The translations under genes were made by a program, and so were the position numbers. The notes beneath the pieces are model-generated. The model worked only from the letters and a program-made list of their open reading frames with translations. It had not been told where the DNA came from and ran no database searches. Shown piece by piece: positions 1 through 7,535 of a DNA stretch of 64,000 nt. The stretch covers positions 1 through 64,000 of the forward strand of contig JBBQAA010000068.1 in assembly GCA_038276395.1 (NCBI GenBank), given 5' to 3'. The stretch is from JBBQAA01 sp038276395 (GTDB taxonomy: Bacteria; Actinomycetota; Thermoleophilia; Solirubrobacterales; Solirubrobacteraceae). Each line of letters starts with the position of its first letter. The stretch's first letter is position 1.

Positions 1-374
1 GTCGGAGGCCTCAGCGCCGTCCGGGAAGCCGACGGCGGGGGCGCGCCGGCCGAAGTGGGCCAGCGCGGCGAGGAAGGCGTCGTTGACGTTCGACTCCTGG
101 TCGTTCCCACCTCGTCGTGCGCCACGGGTTCGGTGAACGCCGCCTCCATGCGGTCGAAAGCGCGATCCGTCGCGGTCATGAAGAGCTTCCGCTTGCTCGC
201 GAACAGGCGCAGGAGGTAGGGGTGGGAGATCCCGGCGCGGGCGGCGATGGCCTCGATCCGCGCCCCGTGCCAGCCGTGCGCGCCGAACTCGGCGACCGCG
301 GCGTCGAGCACGAGGTCGCGGCGCTCCTGCGCGGCCACCCGTGGGCGTCGCGGCGATACGAGGGTGGCGCCCAT
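1..374 (-). CDS. TetR-family transcriptional regulator, partial, frameshifted
   Basis: The N-terminal helix-turn-helix of a TetR repressor reads from ATG 374: residues 1-60 include RRDLVLDAAVAEFG, an HGARIEAIAARAGIS recognition region and the YLLRLFASKRKLF motif typical of the family. The gene runs off the window. At about 101-108 the frame breaks: upstream reads VAHDEVG and the continuation NDQESNVNDAFLAALAHFG is one frame away. The break is equivalent to one missing base at a GGG run. It is therefore either a pseudogene or a base-calling error. It lies divergent to prfA, with a possible operator in the intergenic region. Its ligand and targets are unknown. Confidence 0.7.
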   Translation of the reverse strand, partial: MGATLVSPRRPRVAAQERRDLVLDAAVAEFGAHGWHGARIEAIAARAGISHPYLLRLFASKRKLFMTATDRAFDRMEAAFTEPVAHDEVGTTRSRTSTTPSSPRWPTSAGAPPPSASRTALRPP

Positions 375-392
375 GGCCGCGGGAAGGGACAG

Positions 393-414
393 ACTTGTTT
401 GTTACACGTCAAGT
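393..414. promoter_or_regulatory. possible TetR operator, ACTTG-N12-CAAGT
   Basis: An inverted repeat, ACTTG (393-397) and CAAGT (410-414), lies just upstream of the divergent TetR start at 374. The half-site letters match the outer arms of the stronger palindrome at 7498-7516 beside another TetR gene, but the spacing differs. This is a suggestion only. Confidence 0.3.
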
Positions 415-466
415 TCGGGAGCCCCCGGCCGCGGCCCCCTGCGCGCCTGTCATCCTCCCTGGCTCG

Positions 467-1519
467 ATGATCGAGCAGCTCGTGAACCAGATCGAGGCCC
501 GCTGGGCCGAGCTCGAGGGCCTCATGGGTGATCCCGAGGTCATCGGCGACCGCACGCGCTACGCCGAGGTGGGTCGCGAGTACCGCACGCTCGAGCCCGC
601 GGGGAAGCTCGCGGCGCAGTGGCGCCACGCGACCGACGATGCCGCGGGCGCGCGCGAGCTCCTGGCCGACGGCAACGGGGACGTCGAGCTGCGGGAGCTG
701 CTCGCCGCCGCGGAGCAGGACCTCGAGCGGATCGAGTCAGAGCTCCGCCTGGCCATGGTCGAGACCGACCCCAACGACGAGAAGAACGTGATTGTCGAGA
801 TCCGCCCCGGCGCCGGCGGGGAGGAGGCCGGCCTATGGGCGGGCGACGTCTACCGCATGCTCTCCCGCTACGCCGAGGCCCGGGGGCTCCGGCCCGAGCC
901 GCTCGCGGTCGGCGAGGGCACCTACACCTTCGCGGTCAAGGGGGAGGGCGCCTATTCCGTCTTCAAGTGGGAGGGGGGGACCCATCGCGTCCAGCGCGTG
1001 CCGGAGACGGAGTCCCAAGGGCGGATCCACACCTCGACGGCCACCGTCGCCGTCCTGCCCGAGGCCGAGGAGGTCGACGTGCAGGTCGACCCCAACGACC
1101 TCCAGATCGACGTCTACCGCTCCTCCGGGCCCGGGGGGCAGTCGGTCAACACGACCGACTCGGCGGTGCGGATCACGCACAAGCCGACGGGCGTCGTCGT
1201 CTCCATGCAGGACGAGAAGTCCCAGCTCCAGAACCGGGAGAAGGCCATGCGCGTGCTGCGCGCGCGGCTCTACGAGCGGGCCGAGACCGAGCGCCAGGCC
1301 GAGCTGTCGGCCTCCCGCTCCTCCCAGGTGGGAACGGGCGAGCGGGCGGAGAAGATCCGTACCTACAACTATCCCGAGCGCCGGGTGACCGATCACCGTG
1401 TGAAGGTCACCGTGCACAACCTCGAGGAGGTGCTGGGCGGCGCCCTCGATCCGTTCACGGGCGCGCTCGAGGACGATGAGAAGCAGCACCGGCTCGCCGA
1501 GCAGGCCGCGGGCGGCTGA
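467..1519 (+). CDS. prfA: peptide chain release factor 1
   Basis: This is the 350-residue class I release factor that recognises UAA and UAG stop codons and triggers peptidyl-tRNA hydrolysis in the cytoplasm. The GGQ loop is visible as SSGPGGQSVNTTDSAVRITH, followed by the conserved SMQDEKSQLQN segment. The open frame extends upstream to 341, but homology begins at MIEQLVNQIE, so ATG 467 is chosen. A CATCCT hexamer ends 10 bases before this ATG and no clear ribosome-binding site is present, fitting the leaderless pattern seen elsewhere in the window. prmC, which encodes the enzyme that methylates the GGQ glutamine, overlaps its 3' end. Confidence 0.97.
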   Translation: MIEQLVNQIEARWAELEGLMGDPEVIGDRTRYAEVGREYRTLEPAGKLAAQWRHATDDAAGARELLADGNGDVELRELLAAAEQDLERIESELRLAMVETDPNDEKNVIVEIRPGAGGEEAGLWAGDVYRMLSRYAEARGLRPEPLAVGEGTYTFAVKGEGAYSVFKWEGGTHRVQRVPETESQGRIHTSTATVAVLPEAEEVDVQVDPNDLQIDVYRSSGPGGQSVNTTDSAVRITHKPTGVVVSMQDEKSQLQNREKAMRVLRARLYERAETERQAELSASRSSQVGTGERAEKIRTYNYPERRVTDHRVKVTVHNLEEVLGGALDPFTGALEDDEKQHRLAEQAAGG

Positions 1520-2294
1520 CCTCCTCCGGGAGGCCGGGCTCGAGCGGCTCGACTCCGAGCTGCTGCTCGCGCACGTGCTCGGGGTCTCGCGCGCGGAGCT
1601 CCACCGCGCGCCGGAGACGCCGGTCGGGGCGCGGGAGGCGGCTGCGTTCGAAGCACTCGCCGCCCGGCGCCGCGCGGCCGAGCCCGTGGCCTACCTGCTG
1701 GGCGTCAAGGGCTTTCGCTGGCTCGAGCGGGCCGTCGACTTCCGGGTGCTCGTCCCCCGGCCGGAGACCGAGCACCTCGTCGAGGCGGCGCTGGAGCTCC
1801 TGCCCCGCGGCGCGCGGGTGGCCGACGTCGGGACGGGCTCAGGCGCGGTGGCGCTGGCGCTGGCCACCGAGCGGCCGGACCTCGAGGTGATCGCTACCGA
1901 CGTGAGCGCGGATGCCCTCGACGTCGCGCGGTCAAACGCGGCGCGGCGCGCGCTTGGACGGGTCGCGTTCGCGCGTGGCGACCTCCTCGAGGCCGTGGCC
2001 GGGCCGCTCGACGCCGTGGTCTCCAACCCGCCCTACGTGGCCGACGGGGAAGCGCTCCCGGAGGACGTGGAGCGGTGGGAGCCGGCGCTCGCGCTGCGCG
2101 CCGGACCCGACGGCCTCGACGTCATCCGCCGGCTCGTCTCCGCCGCGGCGGCGCGCGCGCCGTTCCTCGCGCTCGAGGTGGGGGAGGGACAGTCCGCGGC
2201 GGTGCGCAGTTTGTGCCGGGAGGCCGGCTTTGCGCGGGTTGAGGTCCGCCCCGACCTCGCGGGCATCGCGCGCGTGGTGGTGGCGCGGTGGTGA
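1476..2294 (+). CDS. prmC: peptide chain release factor N5-glutamine methyltransferase
   Basis: PrmC (HemK) methylates the glutamine of the GGQ motif in release factors RF1 and RF2 using S-adenosylmethionine. The 272-residue protein has the SAM-binding motif VADVGTGSGAVALALA and the substrate-glutamine-binding NPPY motif (VVSNPPYVAD). ATG 1476 overlaps prfA by 44 bases. The first ~15 residues are low complexity, but no other start fits because LREAGLERLDSELLLAHVLG must be included. Overlap with prfA and tsaC indicates one transcript and translational coupling. Confidence 0.93.
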   Translation: MRSSTGSPSRPRAADLLREAGLERLDSELLLAHVLGVSRAELHRAPETPVGAREAAAFEALAARRRAAEPVAYLLGVKGFRWLERAVDFRVLVPRPETEHLVEAALELLPRGARVADVGTGSGAVALALATERPDLEVIATDVSADALDVARSNAARRALGRVAFARGDLLEAVAGPLDAVVSNPPYVADGEALPEDVERWEPALALRAGPDGLDVIRRLVSAAAARAPFLALEVGEGQSAAVRSLCREAGFARVEVRPDLAGIARVVVARW

Positions 2295-2899
2295 GCGACG
2301 CAGGGGGGGTTGAGCGGTGCCTGGCCGCCGGGGGCGTCGTCCTGTTCGGCGCCGACACGGTCTACGGGCTGGCCTGCGACCCGGAGGACGCGGAGGCGGT
2401 GCGGCGGCTCTACGCGCTGAAGGGCCGCGCGGCGCGGAAGCCCGCCGCGGTCATGCTCTTCGACCGCGAGCGCGCCCTCGCGGCGCTGCCCGAGCTCGGC
2501 CCCCGCACTCGCGACGCGCTCACGCGGCTCCTGCCCGGCGCGGTCACGCTCCTGCTCGGAAACCCGGCGCGCCGCTGGCCGCTGGCCTGCACCGGGGATC
2601 CGGAGGTGATCGGCCTGCGGGTGCCGGTGGTCGGCGAGCCGCTGCGCTCCGTGCGCCGGCCGGTCCTGCAGTCCTCGGCCAACCTCGCGGGCGGCCCCGA
2701 GGCGCGGCGGCCGGCCGACGTTGCGGAGTCCGTGCGCGGCGGCGTGGACCTCGTGCTCGACGCGGGGGAGCTGCCCGGCGTGGCGTCGAGCGTCGTCGAT
2801 CTCCGGGGCTACGAGGAGGACGGCTCGTGGGCGGTCGTGCGGGAGGGGGCGGTGGACGCGGCGGCCCTCGCGGCGACGCTGGGGAGCCCGCCGGAATGA
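2288..2899 (+). CDS. tsaC: L-threonylcarbamoyladenylate synthase (YrdC domain)
   Basis: This enzyme makes threonylcarbamoyl-AMP from threonine, bicarbonate and ATP, the first step of the t6A37 modification of ANN-decoding tRNAs. At 203 residues it is the short TsaC form without the extra Sua5 domain. Visible marks are the FGADTVYGLACD entry, a basic ALKGRAARKPAAVML segment and SSANLAGG, all standard for YrdC proteins. Two adjacent GTG codons (2288, 2291) are possible. The second would give the 4-base GTGA overlap with prmC that is usual here. A YrdC gene next to prmC is a common actinobacterial arrangement. Confidence 0.9.
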   Translation: MVSDAGGVERCLAAGGVVLFGADTVYGLACDPEDAEAVRRLYALKGRAARKPAAVMLFDRERALAALPELGPRTRDALTRLLPGAVTLLLGNPARRWPLACTGDPEVIGLRVPVVGEPLRSVRRPVLQSSANLAGGPEARRPADVAESVRGGVDLVLDAGELPGVASSVVDLRGYEEDGSWAVVREGAVDAAALAATLGSPPE

Positions 2900-3528
2900 G
2901 CGCGACCCAGGCCCGGCCCGCGGTCGCCGCCCTCCGCCTCCTCGCCGCGGCGGGCGCGCTCGCCGCGGTCGCGGCCCAGCTCGTCCGCAGCACGGACAGC
3001 CCGGCCTTCCACCCGGCGAACTTCTTCTCCTACTTCACCGTGCAGAGCAACGTGATCGGGGCGGCGGTCCTCCTCGCCGGGGCGGTCACGCTGCTCCGCG
3101 GCGACGGGGCGAGCCGGGCGTGGGCGCTCGCCCGCGGCGCGACCGTCGTCTACCTCGGCGCGACGGCCGTCGTCTACGCGCTCCTGCTCAGAGAGACCGC
3201 GGTGCAGAACGCCTTCCAGCTCGCCTGGGCCGACAAGGTGCTGCACGTCGCCTTTCCGCTCGCCGTCGTCCTCGACTGGCTCCTCGTGCCGCCCCGGTCG
3301 CGCCCCGGCCGCGCCGCCATCGGGCTCTGGCTCGGCTTCCCCGCGGCGTGGCTCGCCTACACGCTCGTGCGCGGGAGCATCGTCGGCTTCTACCCCTACC
3401 CCTACCCCTTCCTCGACCCGGCTCAGCACGGCACCGGCGCGATCGCCCTCGCCTGTCTCGGTGTCGCCGGGTTCATGGCGCTCCTCGGCGCGCTCGTTCG
3501 CCTCGCCGCGCGCCGCGCCCGCTGGTAG
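2896..3528 (+). CDS. Pr6Pr-family integral membrane protein
   Basis: A 210-residue protein with about six hydrophobic segments, matching the Pr6Pr family (distantly related to FAR-17a/AIG1). Signature stretches are FFSYFTVQSNVIG near residues 45-57, LHVAFPLAVVLDWLL in the middle, and YPYPFLDPAQHG near the end. The biochemical function of bacterial members is not established. ATG 2896 overlaps the tsaC stop as ATGA, so it is translationally coupled to the prmC-tsaC operon. Its TAG stop forms part of the hexamer proposed as the glyA promoter. Confidence 0.8.
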   Translation: MSATQARPAVAALRLLAAAGALAAVAAQLVRSTDSPAFHPANFFSYFTVQSNVIGAAVLLAGAVTLLRGDGASRAWALARGATVVYLGATAVVYALLLRETAVQNAFQLAWADKVLHVAFPLAVVLDWLLVPPRSRPGRAAIGLWLGFPAAWLAYTLVRGSIVGFYPYPYPFLDPAQHGTGAIALACLGVAGFMALLGALVRLAARRARW

Positions 3529-3531
3529 CCT
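3526..3531 (+). promoter_or_regulatory. putative -10 element of a leaderless glyA transcript
   Basis: TAGCCT ends 10 bases before GTG 3542 and no Shine-Dalgarno sequence is present. The same hexamer occupies the same position before secA (53279) and prfB (56749). No convincing -35 is visible. Confidence 0.4.
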
Positions 3532-3541
3532 CGGACGGGCC

Positions 3542-4831
3542 GTGGCCGACCTCCCCGCCGACTTCTTCGACGCGCCGCTGACCGACGTCGATCCGGAGAT
3601 CGCCGGGGTCCTCGCCGACGAGCTCGAGCGCCAGCAGACGACGCTCGAGATGATCGCCTCGGAGAACTTCGTCCCTCGCTCGGTCCTCGAGTGCCAGGGC
3701 TCGGTCCTCACCAACAAGTACGCCGAGGGCTACCCCGGCCGGCGCTACTACGGCGGCTGCGAGTTCGTCGACGTGGCCGAGACGCTGGCCATAGAGCGCG
3801 CCAAGGAGCTCTTCGGCTCAGAGCACGCCAACGTGCAGCCGCACGCGGGCGCGCAGGCCAACGCCGCCGTCTACCACGCGCTGCTCACGCCCGGGGACAC
3901 GATCATGGGCCTCGAGCTCGCCCACGGCGGCCACCTCACGCACGGGATGAAGCTGAACGTCTCGGGCCGGCTCTACGAAGTGGTCGCCTACCACGTCGAC
4001 CGCGAGAGCCACCGCGTCGACATGGACGAGGTCGAGCGCCTGGCCCGCGAGCACCGGCCGAAACTGTTGATCGCCGGCTGGTCGGCCTACTCGCGGCAGC
4101 TCGATTTCCCCCGCTTCGCCGCCATCGCCCGGGAGGCCGGCGCCTACCTGATGGTCGACATGGCCCACTTCGCGGGGCTCGTGGCCGCGGGCCTGCATCC
4201 GAGCCCCGTGCCCCACGCCGACGTCGTCACGACGACGATCCACAAGACCCTCGGCGGCCCGCGCTCGGGGATGATCCTGTGCCGCGAGGAGCACGCGAAG
4301 AAGATCAACTCCGCCGTCTTCCCCGGCCAGCAGGGCGGCCCGCTCATGCACGCCATCGCGGGCAAGGCCGTGGCCCTGCGGATCGCGCGGAGCCCGGCCT
4401 TCCGCGAGCGCCAGGAGCGGACGATCGAGGGCGCGCGGGCGGTGGCCGAGGCGCTCCTCGGCGCGGGCCACGGCGTCGACGTGCTCACCGGCGGCACCGA
4501 TGTCCACCTCGTTCTCTGCGACCTGCGGAACTCGGAGCTCGACGGCCAGCAGGCGGAGGATCGCCTGCACGACGTGGGCATCACCGTCAACCGCAACGCC
4601 GTGCCGTGGGACCCGCGTCCGCCCGCGGTCTCGAGCGGCCTGCGCATCGGCACCCCCGCGCTGGCCACGCGCGGCTTCGGCGCCGCGGAGTTCGCCGAGG
4701 TCGGCGAGATCATCGCCGCCGCGCTCGTGCCCGGCTTCGAGGCGCGGCGAGGAGAGCTGTCCGAGCGCGTCCGCGCGCTCGCCGAGCGCTTCCCGCTCTA
4801 CGAGCGGCTCGGCACCGCGGCCGCGGTCTGA
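3542..4831 (+). CDS. glyA: serine hydroxymethyltransferase
   Basis: A PLP enzyme that interconverts serine plus tetrahydrofolate with glycine plus 5,10-methylene-tetrahydrofolate, the main source of one-carbon units. The 429-residue sequence shows TLEMIASENFVPRSVLE, the YYGGCEFVDVAE region and the PLP-lysine motif TTIHKTLGGPRSG. The open frame begins at 3461, inside the upstream gene. GTG 3542 (VADLPADFFDAPL) is chosen because it lies after that gene's stop and gives the expected N-terminus. glyA is a regular neighbour of prfA and wecA in this lineage. Confidence 0.95.
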   Translation: MADLPADFFDAPLTDVDPEIAGVLADELERQQTTLEMIASENFVPRSVLECQGSVLTNKYAEGYPGRRYYGGCEFVDVAETLAIERAKELFGSEHANVQPHAGAQANAAVYHALLTPGDTIMGLELAHGGHLTHGMKLNVSGRLYEVVAYHVDRESHRVDMDEVERLAREHRPKLLIAGWSAYSRQLDFPRFAAIAREAGAYLMVDMAHFAGLVAAGLHPSPVPHADVVTTTIHKTLGGPRSGMILCREEHAKKINSAVFPGQQGGPLMHAIAGKAVALRIARSPAFRERQERTIEGARAVAEALLGAGHGVDVLTGGTDVHLVLCDLRNSELDGQQAEDRLHDVGITVNRNAVPWDPRPPAVSSGLRIGTPALATRGFGAAEFAEVGEIIAAALVPGFEARRGELSERVRALAERFPLYERLGTAAAV

Positions 4832-4850
4832 GCTTCAGAGGCCTGATGCG

Positions 4851-4874
4851 GCCTGGGCTGTGAGCGGCCCAGGC
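4851..4874. terminator. stem-loop between convergent genes, probable terminator
   Basis: GCCTGGGC (4851-4858) and GCCCAGGC (4867-4874) form a perfect 8-bp stem with an 8-base loop. There is no T tract. Its place just after glyA and before the end of a convergent gene fits a bidirectional terminator or mRNA-end hairpin. Confidence 0.5.
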
Positions 4875-4926
4875 GGGATGGGCTGGGCGCACGGGGAGCG
4901 ATTGCAGCATTTGGCCCCCGGAGGGG

Positions 4927-5631
4927 CTATTGCGCGGCAGTCGGCGCGAGGCGCCGGCGCTCACCCCGCGCCTCGAGGCCTCGTCCCTGGCGAGACGCCG
5001 CGAGGCGGCCGCCGAATTTCTGAATCGTGACACTGGCCCCCGGCGGGGCGACCGAGGAGGAGGTCGACCAGTCTGCGGGAGCGACCGGAGCCGTCGGGTC
5101 CTCCCACGTGAGCGTTGGCACCGCGTCCCGATGCTCGGCCGGGGCGCCCGCGAGCAGGCCGCCCCCGAGCATCGCCCCCGCGCCGACGAGCGCCACCCAC
5201 GCGCCGCGGTCGAGCGCGAGGATCTCGTGCGGCGCCGGGCGCTTGAACAGGTGGTAGGAGGTGAGAACGCCCGCCACGAGGCCGAGCCCGGCGAGGGACT
5301 GTCCCTCGGGCACGAGCACGAGCCGGCCCGGCGCGCCGAGCGCCTGCAGGCCGAGCAGCAGCCCGCCCGCCGCGATCAGGCACAGCGCGACATCGAAGCC
5401 GCGGAAGATGGTCCAGCCCGAGAGGTGAAACGGACCGTGGGCCGCGAGCTCCGCCGCGCCCTGGCGCAGCACGGAGCCGAAGTTGCCGAACTGCGCCGAG
5501 AGGCCGTTCAGGCGCTGCACGAGCTCGTCGGAGAGCTGGAAGCGGTACCACGGCAGCCACAGCGAGAGCAGCACGGCGGCGGCACCCAAGGAGGCGATGG
5601 AGACGCCGAGTCGTTCGCGCGAGGAGCGCAT
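4927..5631 (-). CDS. hypothetical membrane protein, four predicted TM segments
   Basis: A 234-residue protein of unknown function. Hydrophobic segments lie near residues 8-27, 75-95, 105-125 and 140-160. An LPWYRF motif follows the first helix, a common feature of small actinobacterial membrane proteins of unknown role. The C-terminal 70 residues are polar and probably cytosolic. It is convergent with glyA and divergent from the wecA-type gene, 65 bases apart, so it is a single-gene unit. No enzymatic motif was recognised. Confidence 0.6.
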   Translation of the reverse strand: MRSSRERLGVSIASLGAAAVLLSLWLPWYRFQLSDELVQRLNGLSAQFGNFGSVLRQGAAELAAHGPFHLSGWTIFRGFDVALCLIAAGGLLLGLQALGAPGRLVLVPEGQSLAGLGLVAGVLTSYHLFKRPAPHEILALDRGAWVALVGAGAMLGGGLLAGAPAEHRDAVPTLTWEDPTAPVAPADWSTSSSVAPPGASVTIQKFGGRLAASRQGRGLEARGERRRLAPTAAQ

Positions 5632-5696
5632 CTTCGCGCCGTATCGGCGGCGCGTCCCCCGGCCTTGACATCCTCTGGACGGAAGAACACCCGCCC

Positions 5697-6953
5697 GTGA
5701 GCGCCTCCGACGCCGTCCTCGCCTTCCTCACCGCCGCCGTGGTCTCCGCGGCGCTGACGCCGCTCGCCGCCGCCCTGGCACGTCGCCTGGGCGCCGTCGA
5801 CGCGCGCGACCGCGGCCTCGGGTCGGGCGGCACGCCGCTCCTCGGCGGCCTGGCCATGCTCGCCGCCGCGCTCGTCGCCGCCGCGCTGTGGCTGCCGAGC
5901 CAGGAAGAGACCCAGGGGATCCTGCTCGGCGCGGGGATCATCGCCGCCGTCGGCGCGCTCGACGACGCCTTCGACCTGCACCCGGGGCTGAAGCTCCTCG
6001 GCCAGATCGGCGCCGCGCTCGCGCCCGTCCTCTCCGGGCTGACCGCGGAGAACGTGACGCTGCCGTTCCTCGGCGCGATCGACTTCGGGCACCTGGGCGG
6101 AGCCCTCACCGTCCTCGGGCTCGTGGGGATCATGAACGTCGTCAACTTCTCCGACGGCATCGACGGGCTGGCGGCCGGGGTGGGGGCGATCTCCGGCGTC
6201 GCCTTCGCGATCATCGCCTTCGACCTCGACCGGGATCCCGCCGCCGTCCTCGCCGCGCTCACCGCCGGCGCCGCGTTCGGCTTCCTCTTCCACAACTTCC
6301 ACCCGGCCTCGGTCTTCATGGGGGACTGCGGGGCGCTGCTGCTGGGCTACCTGCTCGGCTGCGCCACCGTCTACGGCTCGCTGAAGACGAACGCGGTGAT
6401 CGCGCTCGTCGCGCCGCTCGTGATCCTCGCCGTGCCCTTCCTCGACACGTCGTTCGTCATCGCCAAGCGCCTGAAGTACCGGCGCAAGCCCTGGGAGCGG
6501 GACACGAACCACTTCCACCACCGCTTCACCCGCATCGGGTTCTCCACGCGCCGGACGGTCCTCTACCTGTACGCCTGGACCTTCGCGCTGGCCGGGCTCG
6601 CCGTGGCGCTCCGCTTCGTGCCCTACTCCGACCACCACGGGCACTTCCACACGGGCTGGTCGCTCGTCATGGGCGGCCTCGGCCTGATCGCCCTGGCCGC
6701 GAGCGTCTACCTCGTCTACGTGCTCGAGATCTTCAAGTTCACGCGCCTGCGCGCCCATCAGCTCCGCGAGCGCGATCCGACCGCCCCCGCGGCGGCGGTC
6801 GCGGCGCAGGCCGAACGCGACTTCGAGACCGGGGAGTGGGAGGTGGCCCCGCCGGACGCCACTCAGCCCGCGCCGCCGTACACGGCGCCGACCCACACGG
6901 AGGAGAGCGAGGCCACGACGTCCTCGACGTCCGCCGGCCCCATGCCCTCCTGA
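5697..6953 (+). CDS. MraY/WecA-family UDP-GlcNAc:undecaprenyl-phosphate GlcNAc-1-phosphate transferase
   Basis: This integral membrane enzyme transfers GlcNAc-1-phosphate from UDP-GlcNAc to undecaprenyl phosphate, starting the linkage unit of wall teichoic-acid-like polymers, arabinogalactan or other secondary wall glycans. Family motifs are present: GALDDAFDL (about 86-94), MNVVNFSDGIDGLAAG (about 145-160), VFMGDCGALLLGY (about 205-217) and NHFHHRF (about 277-283). It has about eleven hydrophobic segments. The last ~75 residues (from FKFTRLRAHQ) are a hydrophilic tail that overlaps a convergent TetR gene by 91 bases. GTG 5697 is the first start. In many actinobacteria this gene directly precedes the atp operon; here it does not. 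Confidence 0.92.
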   Translation: MSASDAVLAFLTAAVVSAALTPLAAALARRLGAVDARDRGLGSGGTPLLGGLAMLAAALVAAALWLPSQEETQGILLGAGIIAAVGALDDAFDLHPGLKLLGQIGAALAPVLSGLTAENVTLPFLGAIDFGHLGGALTVLGLVGIMNVVNFSDGIDGLAAGVGAISGVAFAIIAFDLDRDPAAVLAALTAGAAFGFLFHNFHPASVFMGDCGALLLGYLLGCATVYGSLKTNAVIALVAPLVILAVPFLDTSFVIAKRLKYRRKPWERDTNHFHHRFTRIGFSTRRTVLYLYAWTFALAGLAVALRFVPYSDHHGHFHTGWSLVMGGLGLIALAASVYLVYVLEIFKFTRLRAHQLRERDPTAPAAAVAAQAERDFETGEWEVAPPDATQPAPPYTAPTHTEESEATTSSTSAGPMPS

Positions 6954-7471
6954 ACCACGTGCTGGTAGACCGTGCGCTCGGTCATCCAGCACAGCGCGAA
7001 GGCGGCGCCGGCGGCCGGGAGATCCCGCGCCGCGCCGGCGGCCTGCTCCTCCTCGATCCGGCGGCGCGTGGCCTCGACGAAGCGGCCGATGAGCTCCCGC
7101 CAGAAGCGCGCGACCTCCTCGTCGGCCACGGAGGCCTCGACGACCGCCCGCAGCAGCGCGCCGTGCTCGGCGTACAGGGAGACGACGGAGCGGATCGCCT
7201 CGCGGAGGTTCTCCTCGCCGTCGCTCTCGCCGCTCCACCAGCGGTCGGAGACCTCGAAGAGCGAGTCGGAGATCCCGACGGTCACGCGCATGAGCAGCTC
7301 GCGCTTGTCGCGGAAGTAGAAGTAGAAGGCGGTGCGCGAGATGCCGGCGCGGGTGGCGATCCGCTCGACGTTCAGCTCGGCGTAGCTCGACCCCTCGCGC
7401 AGCAGCGCCTCGGTGGCGGCTAGCACGCTCGCCTCGATCGCCACCCGCCGCGGGGTCTTGGCCGCCTCCAC
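6863..7471 (-). CDS. TetR-family repressor, likely regulator of the adjacent R2lox gene
   Basis: A 202-residue TetR protein with N-terminal helix-turn-helix (VERIATRAGISRTAFYFYFRDKREL, about 36-60 in two parts) and a ligand-binding C-terminal domain (WWSGESDGEENLREAI onward). It is divergent from the R2-like oxidase gene. An 8-bp-arm palindrome (7498-7516) sits between them, so autoregulation and repression of the oxidase are likely. The GTG start at 7471 has TACGCT 8 bases upstream and no Shine-Dalgarno sequence. Its 3' end overlaps the tail of the WecA-type gene. The ligand is unknown. Confidence 0.88.
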   Translation of the reverse strand: MEAAKTPRRVAIEASVLAATEALLREGSSYAELNVERIATRAGISRTAFYFYFRDKRELLMRVTVGISDSLFEVSDRWWSGESDGEENLREAIRSVVSLYAEHGALLRAVVEASVADEEVARFWRELIGRFVEATRRRIEEEQAAGAARDLPAAGAAFALCWMTERTVYQHVVQEGMGPADVEDVVASLSSVWVGAVYGGAG

Positions 7472-7497
7472 GGAGCGCCAGCGTAATCGCCCCCGAG

Positions 7498-7528
7498 ACT
7501 TGACACCCTGTCAAGTGATTGGCATCAT
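7498..7528 (+). promoter_or_regulatory. perfect palindromic operator overlapping the R2lox promoter
   Basis: ACTTGACA (7498-7505), CCC, TGTCAAGT (7509-7516) form a perfect inverted repeat with 8-bp arms. The left arm contains a consensus -35 hexamer TTGACA (7500-7505). Seventeen bases later CATCAT (7523-7528) could serve as the -10, 7 bases before the oxidase ATG. A TetR dimer bound here would block the -35. The TetR gene is transcribed in the opposite direction from the same interval. Confidence 0.75.
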
Positions 7529-7535
7529 TGAGGGC

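Noticed and set aside
341..466. Upstream extension of prfA to 341
   Set aside because: RF1 proteins start at the MIEQLVNQIE-like position; the extra 42 residues overlap the divergent TetR gene and its operator region.
5665..5670. TTGACA as -35 of the WecA-type gene
   Set aside because: At a 17-base spacing the -10 would read CACCCG, a poor match, so no promoter is claimed.
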